Of a stretch of 64,000 nt of DNA, positions 42,187-52,800 are shown piece after piece (within the stretch, counting starts at the first letter, position 1; every line of letters begins with the position of its first letter). Under the pieces are notes generated by a model. That model was not told the origin of the DNA and did no database searches. It worked only from the letters and a program-made list of their open reading frames with translations. This stretch comes from Penicillium oxalicum. Its lineage: Eukaryota; Ascomycota; Eurotiomycetes; Eurotiales; Aspergillaceae. A program made the position numbers and the translations under genes. The DNA is taken from positions 3,038,001 to 3,102,000 of the forward strand of contig NC_064654.1 in NCBI RefSeq assembly GCF_001723175.1. Reading direction: 5' to 3'.

Positions 42187-43836
42187 ATGGTTTCCTTGTT
42201 CACGAAAAGGCAGAATGATTCCGAGATTCATTCTCAGGATGAAGGATCGGGAAATGCTCGGGTCCAACAACATGAAGAGCCTACAGAGCGCACTCGATTG
42301 ATCCAACCGACAAATGACCCCGGGTATCTGAGCCCGGATGATCCAGCTGTAAGTGCAGAGCAGGGTGCAAGGGCCTTCTTTACCATTTCGCATAATAACA
42401 AAGTCCAGGTCTCTCCATATAATCTATGGAGTGTTCGCGCATTCCGAGCCCTGTCGCTCCTGGCACTGGCGGTGAGCTTCGTGTGGTGGACTTTCCTCCT
42501 CGTGTCCATCTTCGTCAGCCCTCCTTTGATACACTCGCGGGGCTCTGGGTTCTTTGCATTTGCCTACATCACTCTCACCACTGGTCAACTCGCACTGGGC
42601 CTGCTCTTCTTCGTCGTCCCGTCAAAGCCTATGTCGATATGTGGTATCATACTCACAATCCTCCTCCTCATTGACATGGGAATCATCGTGGGAGTGGGTG
42701 AGATCCGATTGGAGGAAGGATGGGTCGGCATTGCATCTGTCGTGTGGGCAGTGCTTATTTCCATGCATCAGGTGTTCCAAAACCGAGTGGTGGCCTGGGG
42801 CAAGAGAGAGGAGGAAGAGCGTCTGACGGGACGTGAAGAAACTCGCCGATCACTGCGAGAGTGGATTGCCGTTCTGCTGGAGCTGATTATTCTGGTGGTG
42901 ATGGCGCTGGCGACTCTCCTATTCACAGCCACTTTGATTCTGCGTGCTCGGGACGCCACCTTGAAACCTATTGGAACTCGCTATTCGGTTCACGGAGACA
43001 CATACCAGGTCCATCTCGTCTGCGTGGGTAATCGTACCGAGAACCCGAATGAACCTACAATCCTCCTTGAGGGTGACTACGGCCCCGTGGAGCATGATCT
43101 GCAACCTTTCATCGACGACGTCTATCAGTATGGAGACATCAGCCGGTACTGCTACTGGGATCGCCCAGGGTTCGGATGGTCCGACAATGCCCCGTCCCCC
43201 CACTCCGCAGGCATGTCTGCCGATGTTCTCTCTGAGGCTTTGGCCCTCGCAAATGAACAGGGCCCCTGGGTGGTTGTTTCCGCCGGTGTTGGCAGCTTGT
43301 ATTCACGCCTGTTCGCCAGCCGGCACCTCCTGGAAGTCAGTGGCATCTTTCTCATCGACCCGCTCCACGAGTCGTACCTCTCGGAGATCGGACAGCCAAA
43401 ACGAGGCTTCCTGCTTTGGCTCCGCGGTATCCTGTCCCCCTTGGGCTTGGACCGTCTTGCCGGCGCACTTTTCAAAGGTCGTACTCGCGAAGACCGAGTC
43501 ATGGGCGGCGCAGCCTATCAAACCGGCAAGTTTATCAAGGCCAAGCTTCAAGAAAACCTGGTCGCTCTCACCATGACCTCGGCAGAAGTCAAATCTGCTC
43601 GTCACATCCAAATGGGTGAGACACCCCTCGTGGTGGTCAGCTCCGGGAAGAAGATGCGCGCGGATGCCGACTGGGCCAAGAAACAGGAGGACCTTTCCCA
43701 TATCACGGACAAGCTGTTGGCGTGGGATGTGGTTCATGACGCGCCCCATGAAATCTGGACCGACGGGGAGGGCCGACAGGTCCTTCAGAAGAGGCTCAAG
43801 CAGATCGTTCACGCCAGTCGCAAGCCCAGAGTCTAA
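42187..43836 (+). CDS. DUF2417 membrane protein with alpha/beta-hydrolase fold
   Basis: Intronless, 549 residues from ATG 42187 (context TCAAAATGG). After a polar N-terminus (~75 residues) come four to five hydrophobic helices: one near 90-110, two or three between ~115 and 190, and one near 230-250. The soluble part has an alpha/beta-hydrolase look: EGDYGPVEHDLQPFIDDV, YCYWDRPGFGWSD, then VVSAGVGSLYSRLFAS. The position where hydrolases carry the nucleophile Ser (GxSxG) reads SAGVGSLYS, so the usual elbow is altered. Fungal relatives are annotated as integral membrane or mitochondrial proteins of unknown role. The localisation and the enzymatic activity are unproven. Confidence 0.87.
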   Translation: MVSLFTKRQNDSEIHSQDEGSGNARVQQHEEPTERTRLIQPTNDPGYLSPDDPAVSAEQGARAFFTISHNNKVQVSPYNLWSVRAFRALSLLALAVSFVWWTFLLVSIFVSPPLIHSRGSGFFAFAYITLTTGQLALGLLFFVVPSKPMSICGIILTILLLIDMGIIVGVGEIRLEEGWVGIASVVWAVLISMHQVFQNRVVAWGKREEEERLTGREETRRSLREWIAVLLELIILVVMALATLLFTATLILRARDATLKPIGTRYSVHGDTYQVHLVCVGNRTENPNEPTILLEGDYGPVEHDLQPFIDDVYQYGDISRYCYWDRPGFGWSDNAPSPHSAGMSADVLSEALALANEQGPWVVVSAGVGSLYSRLFASRHLLEVSGIFLIDPLHESYLSEIGQPKRGFLLWLRGILSPLGLDRLAGALFKGRTREDRVMGGAAYQTGKFIKAKLQENLVALTMTSAEVKSARHIQMGETPLVVVSSGKKMRADADWAKKQEDLSHITDKLLAWDVVHDAPHEIWTDGEGRQVLQKRLKQIVHASRKPRV

Positions 43837-44548
43837 ACTAATCTTTTTCTTTTCTCTTTGATCTCTGGGAGTCTCCACTCAACCGTTTACTGTCACGATA
43901 CCTGGATTCTTCATTTGTGTTTTGTGTATGTGTGTGTGTATGTGTTGTCAAGCACGTGCGCCAAGCCGCCAATACCCTCGGAATTTTCTCTTTACGACTC
44001 TTCGATCTCAATATACACGCCGACAGAGGATCGATAACTTGCATCTTGAAGGACAGTTGGGAAGCTATCTTGGATCTTGATTCATGCGGCGTGTAAGAGC
44101 TTTTACGAAACAGCAGGTGTGGCTGGGTGTGAGCATCTTCCTGTACTTAATCGAGTTTAATATGTGCAATAAATTGATTTAATCCATGTCTCATTGATGC
44201 ATCATAAAAATCTTACCACTACCTCAGTCTTCACCAAAGCACGCCTGAAAGATGCGCGAGAGTCTGAAAGATACGACTCGCGAGGGACGACCCAGATCTA
44301 CTGCCGAACGCCAGAGAGAACACCGAGAGTCTAGATATCCGTTTCTCCCTCCCTCTCTCTCTTCCCCCGACCCCGCCATCCCATTCCCACTCGTCGCCAA
44401 GACGACAGCTACCAAGGAGAACGGAGAGCCGACAGGCAGCGAAAGTGCATACATCGCGTTTGGGCACTTGGGGCCAAGGGGATCGAGATCCATCCATCGG
44501 GCGTCTGAGAAATGGAGAGGGGAGAAACAAAGGAAGGAAACAAGTCCA
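43837..44548. other. Convergent 3' region
   Basis: Between the DUF2417 gene (plus) and npl4 (minus), 712 bases. Contains a TG-rich run near 43917-43947. A 101-codon plus ORF (44252-44557) and two minus ORFs overlap each other here and have no recognisable domain. Confidence 0.45.
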
Positions 44549-46751
44549 TCACTCTAACCTAGTTCCCTTGAACCTCTTAGCAAGTTGTTCACCGTCGGAT
44601 TTGGGAGAGACGGATGGGGGTGGATGCACGGCGGGCGAATGCACCCGCCGTTTACCAGGATGGGGGGCCGGACGGGATGAGGCCTCGGCCGTGGTAGGCC
44701 AGGGGCGCTTAGGGGGGCGCTCACCACTCTCCTCAAGGATTGTCATCAACGTTGCCCAACCCGAGGTATTCAGCAGCTGCAGTCCATCCGTGGAGTCGTG
44801 AGTCGTTGCGACTCGGCCGAGCAAGGATTCTTCGTCCTAGAGGGTGGAGGATTGGGTGAGTGATCTATGAACGTATCTTTATTTTGGGACGCCTGCTTCG
44901 ACGGTATACTCACCTTGTTGAACGTCGATAGACCATGCAAGAAACACAGGAGGTGGAAATCCGAAACGCCCTGCGTGGCTTTGTCCGAGTCACCATGTGA
45001 CATGAGCTGTTTGGCCACATGTCGCAATTCTTGGCTTTCGCCGATGATCTCGCGGTTCTCAATTGGGAATGTGCTGTGCGTGAACAGCGGGCTCGACTCG
45101 GTGGGGAATCCGTGTGTCAGTGTGACCAGGAGGTAGTCCACGGGAAAGCTGGGTTTGGCATTTTCCTGAACGCTCACACCGTATTCGTTAATTCGGCGGT
45201 AGAAGACCTCAGGAATGTATCTTGTTTTGCTACCCGCGCCGTCGTCGTCCTCGGACTGGACCAGCATCACAGACGGCTCAGCCGACGGTTCAATGATGTT
45301 TGCTCGAACCATCTCGGCTGCCGAGACCGTTGCCTGGTATGCGCTGACGGCAATGGCACCGGTCTCATCGCCACTGAGTACGCATGTGACAAAGTCAGAT
45401 CCAAACCGTCCACTGCGGCTCCACTTTGTGGCCTTGGGGTATTGCGACTGGAGGCGTGCCGCGAAGACAACTTCGAGAGATGACAGGTAGTATGAGTCGA
45501 TGTGTCGCTTGCAAACCACAGAACCGTCGCCCTGGCCAGCATCGAGGAGGTCGGTAAAGATCACCCCCACCTTTTGCAGGCCACAGAGATGGGCAACGTC
45601 GTCTACCTCCTTCTCATTATGCCACTCGCGGAGCGTCACTCCGTCAATTTCGCCGTTCTGTGGGGGCTCGTAAATGGCCTGAACGACCGCCTTGACTCCC
45701 AAGGGCACCTCAGTGTACTCCTCGTATGTTCCATACAGAAATCCCAATCTTTGCGCGCCCGATCGTCTCCAGAAGTCGAGTAAAGAATTGATCAAGTCGG
45801 GTGACGAAAACTCCACATGGTCAACCATACGAAATTCTTGAGGCTGCAGACTGATGGCGCTAGGCTGGCACTTGGTACAGATGCCTTCCGGCCATGCGGG
45901 ATGCCCCGAAGGACAATCTTTTTGGACTCGATAGTATGGCTCATTCAGGGGTGGCATGAAGGACGCTTTCATTTCGGGCTTATTCGTCGCAGCATTGATT
46001 TTCCGAAGGTAGGAGTGGAAGGAGAGGTGCTTGATCTTCTTCTCGGAGAGATACTTGGCATCGTATGGCTCGAGTGGCATACAATAGTCGCACATCCCGC
46101 GAGGCCCATGCTTGCACATTCGTTGGTCCTTGTCCCGCTTGATCTTGCCATCCTTTTTATCAAGACGATCGTCGAGCGGGGACTGTCGCACCACATCCCA
46201 TGGATTCGAAACATTGAGAGTAGGTGACGTTGGCTGAGCGTAGATTGGCACGGTCTGAGTTGGAGGGGCGGGGGCCCCATTCAAGCGACGTTCGGAGGGT
46301 GCTGACGAGGTTCCATTTGTGGTGCCATTTTGTTGGCTGGCCTTCTCCCGATAACCGATGAAGAGCTTGTCTCCATGACTAGAAGAGTCAGCATGTCAGC
46401 CAGATACACCTAGGGATTTTATTTGAAACGGAAGTGGTGGGAACCAAACTCACTTGAGGCCAACCTGCGCAATAGCCACTCCACCTAATGCTTCCAATTC
46501 TCGCTCCTCGCCGCCGGTGCCAATAGGCTTATTGGACAGAATTATGGATGAGGGGTCAACATCTGATGGAAGGTTTTCGGCAATCTACCCAGTCGGAAGA
46601 TGTCAGCCAAGCCCCATGAAACACATATTTTCTAGGCCAGGGTGCGTCTCACCTTTGCTTGGAGAGATGGAAACTGATCTGCTGGGTTGACCGTAAGACG
46701 AAATTGGCCGTTTCTGCTTTCGAACCGCAGGAGAATGGGACGAGATGCCAT
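44549..46751 (-). CDS. npl4: Cdc48 cofactor Npl4
   Basis: Four exons on the minus strand: 46751-46653, 46584-46454, 46378-44914, 44836-44549; 660 residues. The N-terminal ubiquitin-like domain ([19 protein letters not shown] to HGDKLFIGY) is assembled from three exons. The zinc-binding NPL4 region has the expected Cys/His pairs ([13 protein letters not shown], then [16 protein letters not shown]), followed by the inactive MPN domain ([31 protein letters not shown]) and the C-terminal NPL4 domain. With Ufd1 it recruits ubiquitylated substrates to Cdc48 for unfolding, including ER-associated degradation. The C-terminus here extends past the globular domain in a basic Pro/Ser-rich tail of ~70 residues. 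Phases agree at every junction. Confidence 0.96.
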
Positions 46752-47397
46752 GGTAGAGAGAGACTGGGGGAATTTGCGATGTGAGAATGAGTTGAATGAA
46801 GAAGCAATCTCTCCAGCAGATGTTAGGTTGAGGTGCAAAGCATGATTTGATGAAGGTGAAAGTGAATGCTGATCGGTATGTTATTCAGAGCTCCGACGGG
46901 TCACGTCACTGGAACAGGATGAAGGCGGTGGCACTCCGCAGATTGCGGTGCCGTCTGAGGGCGGTGAAGCTTTATCAGCCTGCGTGGATGGTGGGACAGG
47001 AGAAGAGCGGTGGAAGACAAGACATTCATTGTGAACCATTATTGCACGAGAGATGAGGAGACGCTATTCCACGTCACATCAGATGCATTGACCTTTAGAG
47101 TGACTCGAATCTCTGATCCCAATTCCATTCTGAACGCAGGAAAAAGGAAGGCAAACCAGCTCTTACAAAATAACATAGCTACGTTGGACAGATGTGGATG
47201 GCCGCAGCACTTGCAGTAGAGAGATTTCACTCAGTATAATTATTACGTCTCTCTGGCGGATTTCTCCTTGAGAGGGGAATAGTGTGTATATATCCATATC
47301 ATCATGAAAAATGTCGAAACGCCTCCAAGAACGCCGCCAGCAAAACGAACACGGAGAATCAGGGCAGAAACGAAAGAGAAAGCCAAGAGCCGATCAT
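46752..47397. other. Intergenic, promoter side of npl4
   Basis: 646 bases, upstream of npl4 (minus) and downstream of the quinone-reductase gene (minus). Contains GGGTCACGTCACTGG near 46899-46913. Nothing gene-like. Confidence 0.45.
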
Positions 47398-47574
47398 TTA
47401 CATGATGGCACACTTCTTGGGCAGACCGCATGGGCCTCCTTCGTTGTCCTTATCCTGTGCAGCTTGCTGGTTACCCTTTTGCTGCTGGGTGGGCTGCTGA
47501 GAGGACTGAGCCTGTGCAGCTTCACCGGCATTGGGGGCCGGAGTCTCGGGCTTCGACTCGGCGCTGCCATGCAG
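47398..47574 (-). other. In-frame extension after the quinone-reductase stop, ends in CaaX box
   Basis: Read on from the TGA at 47577-47575 without a frame change, 58 sense codons follow before TAA 47400-47398. The stretch is Gln/Ala/Pro/Glu-rich, then CGLPKKCAIM, where the final four residues have the form of a farnesylation box with a nearby Cys that could be palmitoylated. Longer members of this enzyme family (for example yeast Ycp4) also carry a low-complexity tail. It may be reached by stop-codon readthrough (context TGA CTG), by an alternative 45-base intron (47608-47564), or may be dead after a nonsense mutation. Confidence 0.6.
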
Positions 47575-48410
47575 TCAGTTGACCTTGGCAACGGTCTCGT
47601 AGAAAGACTTGCCCTGAGCCTCAGCGATCTGGAGCTCGAGAGCGCTAGGCTGGCGGGAACCGTCGGCACCCTAAGTTGATCATTGTCAGCTTCCACTGGC
47701 TCGCCATCAAACCAGCGACGTCTCATCTGAGATTGCAACTTACAGCGAAGGTACCGGCACCCCAGGGGCTGCCACCGTGGACCTCCTCGAGGTTGGTGAG
47801 CATGGGGAAGGTGGTCTTGTAGCCCAGAGGAACGTAGACAAAGCCGTGGTGAACGAAGGTGCTCATGCAGGACATGACGGTGGACTCCTGGCCACCACCG
47901 GGGGTACCGGTGGAGACGAAGGTACCAGCGTACTTTCCAGCGTAGCCACCGCTGGCCCAGATGCCGCCGGACTTGTCCCAGAAGGTCTTCCACTGGGCGG
48001 GGAAGTTACCATAACGGGTGGGGATACCGAAGAGGATAGCATCGAACTCGAGCAGGTCCGTGGGCTCAGCAATGGGGTAGCTGGACTTGGGAGGGGCGTG
48101 CATCTTGGTGAGAACCTCCTCGGGGAGAGTCTCGGCAATTCTGTTTGGTGGGGGGTCGAGGGTTAGGAACGAATGCGACATACACAAGCAAGGGGAGTCA
48201 AGAAAGTTTCAGGGTCACCGTACTGGAAGATGGTGGCTTCACCACCAGCAGCCTCCACACCCTTCTTCTCGGCCTCGGCCAACTTCTGGATGTGGCCGTA
48301 CATCGAGTACTAGACGGTGCGGTCCACGGTGTTAGTTACTCGGCATGATCCTGCTCACAGGGCAACAGATCCATGATACGTACGAAGACAATTGCAACCT
48401 TGGGCGCCAT
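47575..48410 (-). CDS. NAD(P)H:quinone oxidoreductase, flavodoxin-like (Pst2/WrbA family)
   Basis: Four exons on the minus strand: 48410-48384 (27 bases), 48309-48224, 48140-47744, 47670-47575; 201 residues ending at TGA 47577-47575. The FMN-binding flavodoxin fold is clear: [56 protein letters not shown], and [18 protein letters not shown] made across the last splice. These enzymes reduce quinones by two electrons and protect against oxidative stress; this subgroup includes known fungal allergens such as Alt a 7. The 201-residue length matches short members (yeast Pst2 class). The frame continues beyond the TGA into a further 58 codons ending in a CaaX-like box, described separately. Confidence 0.93.
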
Positions 48411-50021
48411 GGTGAATGTGTTTAGGTGGAGATGGACAAAAGGATGTCGGTGAGTGTGAAGAATCAGAGAGGGTTGAAAAAGAAGGAGAAGAGACCACGG
48501 GCGGGGATTTTGGCGGTTATATAGAGGGCTCCAGCTGGCAATTACACTGCTTCGTCTACCGGGTCTTTTGGTCTTTCCTCTTATCGGCCTACTTCGTTTT
48601 CAAGACTCCACCCAGCAAGCAGGACGGTTCAGGACTGGCGGTTCTGCTTCACATTATGCGGTGCTGGCGACCCCACGGCAGAGTTGGCTTAGTCAATCTT
48701 AGCATACCACACTCCGTGGCACCAGGAAAATACCGTAGCAGCAGCGCAATTCGAAGCAATTGCGGGTTCCCAAGTGCAATGTGGGCTCTAGCTGTCCAGA
48801 ACCCTTCCCGCAGAGATTAATTCCGCGAGAGGAATGATGGAGCAAAGCGAGCAGGTGATTGGACTATCTGGATCCACGAGGGGATCTACGGATATGAGGA
48901 AGGGTTAGTTGAGTCTGACCGATCTCTGACAAATGTATCATGTACCCGACTGGCCCTGCCCCATCTTCGGGACGGCCCCCGCTCGCAGTCCCACGACTGG
49001 TGACGGAATCCCAATTACCTCCGTCGACTAACCTCTACTGAGTTCGGGAGACTCAACTGAACTCAGGTCCCGTTGCTGATGCCACTTCCTAGACCACGTA
49101 CAGGGGAGGGGCGTTGAACATTATTAAGCTTAGTTAAAGCTGAACAAGATTTTTGGATGGTCCTGGAAGCTCTTGGATGGCCAGCCTGATAGCCGCTCTC
49201 ATGAGGACCACCGTGGTCTGGGTGCAGTTGAGTCGACTGGAATGTGCTGACAAAACTTTGCGTCGCGCCAGTCAGCCTACTGATGATGTCATCGACTTTG
49301 AAGCTGGGCCTCCCATCGATGATGGACGCGGTCTTTCTTGTAGATGCCTCAGGCATACACAATGTGGGTTTCCAGCCTCGTGGACTGTTGATAGTCGACG
49401 CGTGGTAAGAATCCATCTCATATTATTGTTGGGAGCAAGCATCTTTTCCATCTACCACTGATGATTGGATTTGGGACGGGATTTCCTTTGGCTGGCCTCG
49501 GCTTCGGTACCCACTGAGCACTTAGTGCCCTGCTACCTGTAGTACTTTAGCACGCACTGCGTACTACGCAGTGCCTCGTCCTACTGGGCACCAATCTGCG
49601 TTCCATCGACAGGGGAACATTGGTGTGCCAACCATCTGGTACATGGATTGGCCGTTCGTTGCCGCCTCAATGGCTCAGGTTGATACACGAATGGAACTGC
49701 CCCCATCTGGGAGATTTCCTTAATGAATGAATGAATGAAAAAACATTGAATCATCCTAATGGGTCTCGAGTCCTGGAATTTGACATCACTCCCAAAGCAG
49801 AGCCTCCCAAAGGAGAACACGAATGATTTTCATGGCTTACGATTCCGCCAAGGGTATCATAAGAATCATACCAAGTGGAAAAAAAAGCCACGACACCGAC
49901 AATACGGTGACCACAAGATGCATGAACCACACCCAAACGCCCAACCTCGCCATGACCATGCAAGAACGCTCAACCGTGGCGCGCCTGTTAAAATGCCCAA
50001 ATCCACTTCCACTGGACATGT
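48411..50021. other. Intergenic, 1.6 kb
   Basis: Promoter of the quinone-reductase gene and 3' side of yth1. No gene supported; ORFs of ~100 codons on both strands (48416-48820, 49063-49416, 49153-49461) overlap and lack domains. Contains an ATGA short tandem repeat at about 49723-49738 and hairpin-forming sequence at 49506-49596. Confidence 0.45.
49554..49574. repeat. Perfect 21-base palindrome in a possible MITE-like element
   Basis: Two 10-base arms, GCACTGCGTA and its reverse complement, around one central C. Just outside lie a second small palindrome (GCACTTAGTGC at 49519-49529) and imperfect inverted ends (GGTACCCACTG near 49506, and CAGTAGG/CCTACTGGGCACC near 49580-49592). Element size would be about 90 bases. 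Whether it is a transposon remnant is unproven. Confidence 0.5.
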
Positions 50022-50786
50022 TTACCCCCTTCCACGACCGCGATAGCGGCCACGCATGAAACCACCACCCCGGCCTCGCTCACTCCGCCACTCCCGCTCG
50101 CGTTCCTTCTCTCGCTCTTGCTCTTCGCGGATCAAGGCGCGTTCATGCTCCAGTTCCTCCTCCGTTTTCTCCGTGCGCATCGTCGGCCGCGGCAGGTTCT
50201 CGGTCCATCGCGGGTGCGCGTTGGCGCAGTCTTTGCCCTCGGGGCAGAATCCCGCCAGGTAGAACAAGCACAGTGTCCGACGAACATGGCGTTTGGCGCA
50301 GAGGGGGCCCAGTTCACAGAACCCCCGATCGTAGTGCTCACAGGGGGGGAGTCGAGCCTCCTCACGAACGTGTTGATAGAGGCAGTCGTCACCGTTGGGG
50401 CAATACCCCGATCGTGAGAACGATTGACACTCGGGCATGCGCCGCAGGTTGTATTCGTGCAGATACTCGCACTTCAACCCTTTCTTGCAGAGCCCTTTGA
50501 GGAAATGCTTGCAGACGAGCGAGCCATGTGTGGTCGACGGGGCCATGCCGGATGCCGTGGTGGTGGATGTGGTGATTCGCGAGGGAGTAGGATGTCGGTC
50601 GGGACAGGCAGGCCCCAGGGGGCAGTGACCTTCGCCATAGGCTTTGCAGACGGGTACATCGCTCGCGAGACCAAATCCGAAGCTTCGGCGGAGGAACGGT
50701 GTGAAGGAGAATTCGTTGTAGCTGGGGTCTCGTGTGGGCTCTGCGGAGAGGACTCGCGATGCCGCACCGTGCACGTCGGCGGTCAT
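50022..50786 (-). CDS. yth1: mRNA 3'-end-processing protein Yth1 (CPSF30)
   Basis: Intronless, 254 residues, ATG at 50786-50784. Five CCCH zinc fingers are present in tandem: [92 protein letters not shown]. The middle fingers in this family contact the AAUAAA-type signal and the C-terminal ones contact Fip1. The N-terminus carries the conserved [13 protein letters not shown]. The C-terminus is a Glu/Arg-rich helix followed by RGG repeats ([17 protein letters not shown]), likely RNA-binding. It is a core subunit of the cleavage and polyadenylation factor. Confidence 0.96.
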   Translation of the reverse strand: MTADVHGAASRVLSAEPTRDPSYNEFSFTPFLRRSFGFGLASDVPVCKAYGEGHCPLGPACPDRHPTPSRITTSTTTASGMAPSTTHGSLVCKHFLKGLCKKGLKCEYLHEYNLRRMPECQSFSRSGYCPNGDDCLYQHVREEARLPPCEHYDRGFCELGPLCAKRHVRRTLCLFYLAGFCPEGKDCANAHPRWTENLPRPTMRTEKTEEELEHERALIREEQEREKEREREWRSERGRGGGFMRGRYRGRGRG

Positions 50787-52800
50787 CTTGGCTGCTGGGT
50801 CTGTAATCGAGCTTTCGGGGACAGCGAAGCAAGCCGACCGGGTTTCAAAGACACGGATTCAATCAATAGAGAATCGGAGACGGTGTCAAAAGTAATATCG
50901 ATGGGTATGCGAGGTACAGGTGATCGCAATGAAAATTCGGTATGTGCATGGGAGCACGTCCAAAGGCTCTCGGCCAAAATGGCAAGGAGGACGTGGACCG
51001 GGGGGAAGCTCCTGGCAGCCTTATAAATCAGGAATCACCAGAGCTGGCTGCACCTTCGGATATTTTCATTGGATGCATACAATTCAGGGCTGTCAGAGGA
51101 GGGATCCAAATACCAGAAACTTATCTTCACAAAGTAAAGAGAAGCAGCATGACTTGGAACCCATCTCGAATTGCAAAGCCTCCGTCTCACAGCTACCTAT
51201 CTATCTACAATTTGCCTTGCCCCAGGACTATATTGATGTCAACCAAACTCTCGGTGCCCTGATCATGAGAGCCTCACTGAAGGAATTCTGCAGGGCCGAG
51301 TATGGATTATTGGTATGCAGTTCTCGAGTCACGGAAACGGGAGGGCTGAGGCTCTTCTCATCTCGCCTCTCTCTCTCCCTCTCTCTTTTTTCTCTGCCTC
51401 CCACGAGAGCATGTTTCATTGGGATGGATGCTCGAGTCCAACCGACACTGCCCAGCCTGGACTATCAATGTGACGAATACGCTTGACGGCACAATGTGGA
51501 TGTGGGGATGGTTCGAATCATTGCAGGCGCAGACTAAGGAATGTAGCCGCATCGCACTGCCTTGACACTGGCCGCTCAATTATCGGAACCCGGAAGACGA
51601 TCTGGGCATCGACAGGAATAAGCAAAAATATCGAAAAATCTGCGCGAATGAGGGATGTAGTCTAGGCCAGCCGGTACTTTTGGCGACAGGAGGAATGGAG
51701 GAATGATAGTCATCTGTTCACTTCACCAGTGCACCACCTCCATGGATTTGCATCAGCAGGCAAAGGTGCGCTGACCTTCAATCGATTAGCGTCTTGTCTG
51801 ACGAGGCTTACACCAAGCCAACGCTCCGATCAGCGGGAGGGTCAAAGATCTGGGACTTGAGGCACTGACAGCAAGGCTGTGTCTTTGCGCAACTGCGCAA
51901 CTGTCCTCCTGCATGGCCCGCTAGGAGGCGCAAAAGGTTGTCACCTAATCGGGTTGCTTGCAGCGACTAGTCCTGGTCTCCCCGCATGTCATCCGGGGAT
52001 GAGCAGCGATGCCCCTGAGATCCGATTGTCGATTGCAGAGATTCACTGCGATGGTACGATGGTTTTTGTACCTCCCTTTCAGGCTCATACTGTGATCTGC
52101 TGACACTATGCTCTAGGCACATACCTGATTGGCTCCATACGGGTGTCAGAAAGAGGCAGGAACAGGCTGCGGTGATGTGCGGGAGCAACTTGGCCGCTTG
52201 TCCTCTGACAGTGTCAGCGCTCCTTTTGCTGGTTCAAATCGCGCCTCGAACTATGCTCCACGTCAACGGTCGAAATGGTGGCGAGAAGAGACCTTCATGT
52301 TGGACAAAGCCGCAAAATCCATGCACGTCATGGCCTTTGGGTAGCCACCAGTGTACGATCGTCCGTGATCGAAACTCGCTCAATCATACTTTTTGATCCC
52401 CCACACCGGGTCCTAGTCCTCTTCGGTATGCAAAAATACTGTCCACTCCGAGCTGAACTCAACCAATCGAACGCGTAAAACGCCGCAGTGGATGTTCTCA
52501 ACTCTCTCAAAAGGCCGACATCATCTCCCTTGCGAGTCACTGGAGGCTCCACGGCCGTTTAGGTAGCAACACACGTGATACATTCCTTTTTAGGAAACCG
52601 CACTGAGTAAAGAGCTCTCGCTGCTGGGTGTGTACCTTTGTTTTTCAAAGAAAAAATTTCTCTCAAACCTCTTCTCTTCTTTTAATAACTTCATCGACTG
52701 GCACATCTCCGGGGGAGGGGAGGCTCAAGTTCCAACACAAGGCTAGCTACATACATGGGGTCTGAAAGGATCCTGTCTCCAACCCGTGTGCAAAGTAAAG
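50787..52800. promoter_or_regulatory. Divergent intergenic region, yth1 / chitinase
   Basis: 2.0 kb between divergent start codons. Contains a CT-rich run at 51360-51396 and a CACGTG at 52571-52576. ORFs of up to 200 codons on the plus strand near 50424-51026 are shadows of yth1 plus leader and have no domain. No gene supported. Confidence 0.45.

Noticed and set aside
43201..43290. Active-site Ser of a classical hydrolase in the DUF2417 protein
   Set aside because: The expected GxSxG elbow is not present in that form (SAGVGS), so I did not claim enzymatic activity.
44252..44557. 101-codon plus-strand ORF between the DUF2417 gene and npl4
   Set aside because: Polar low-complexity product, no domain, and it overlaps two minus ORFs and the end of npl4.
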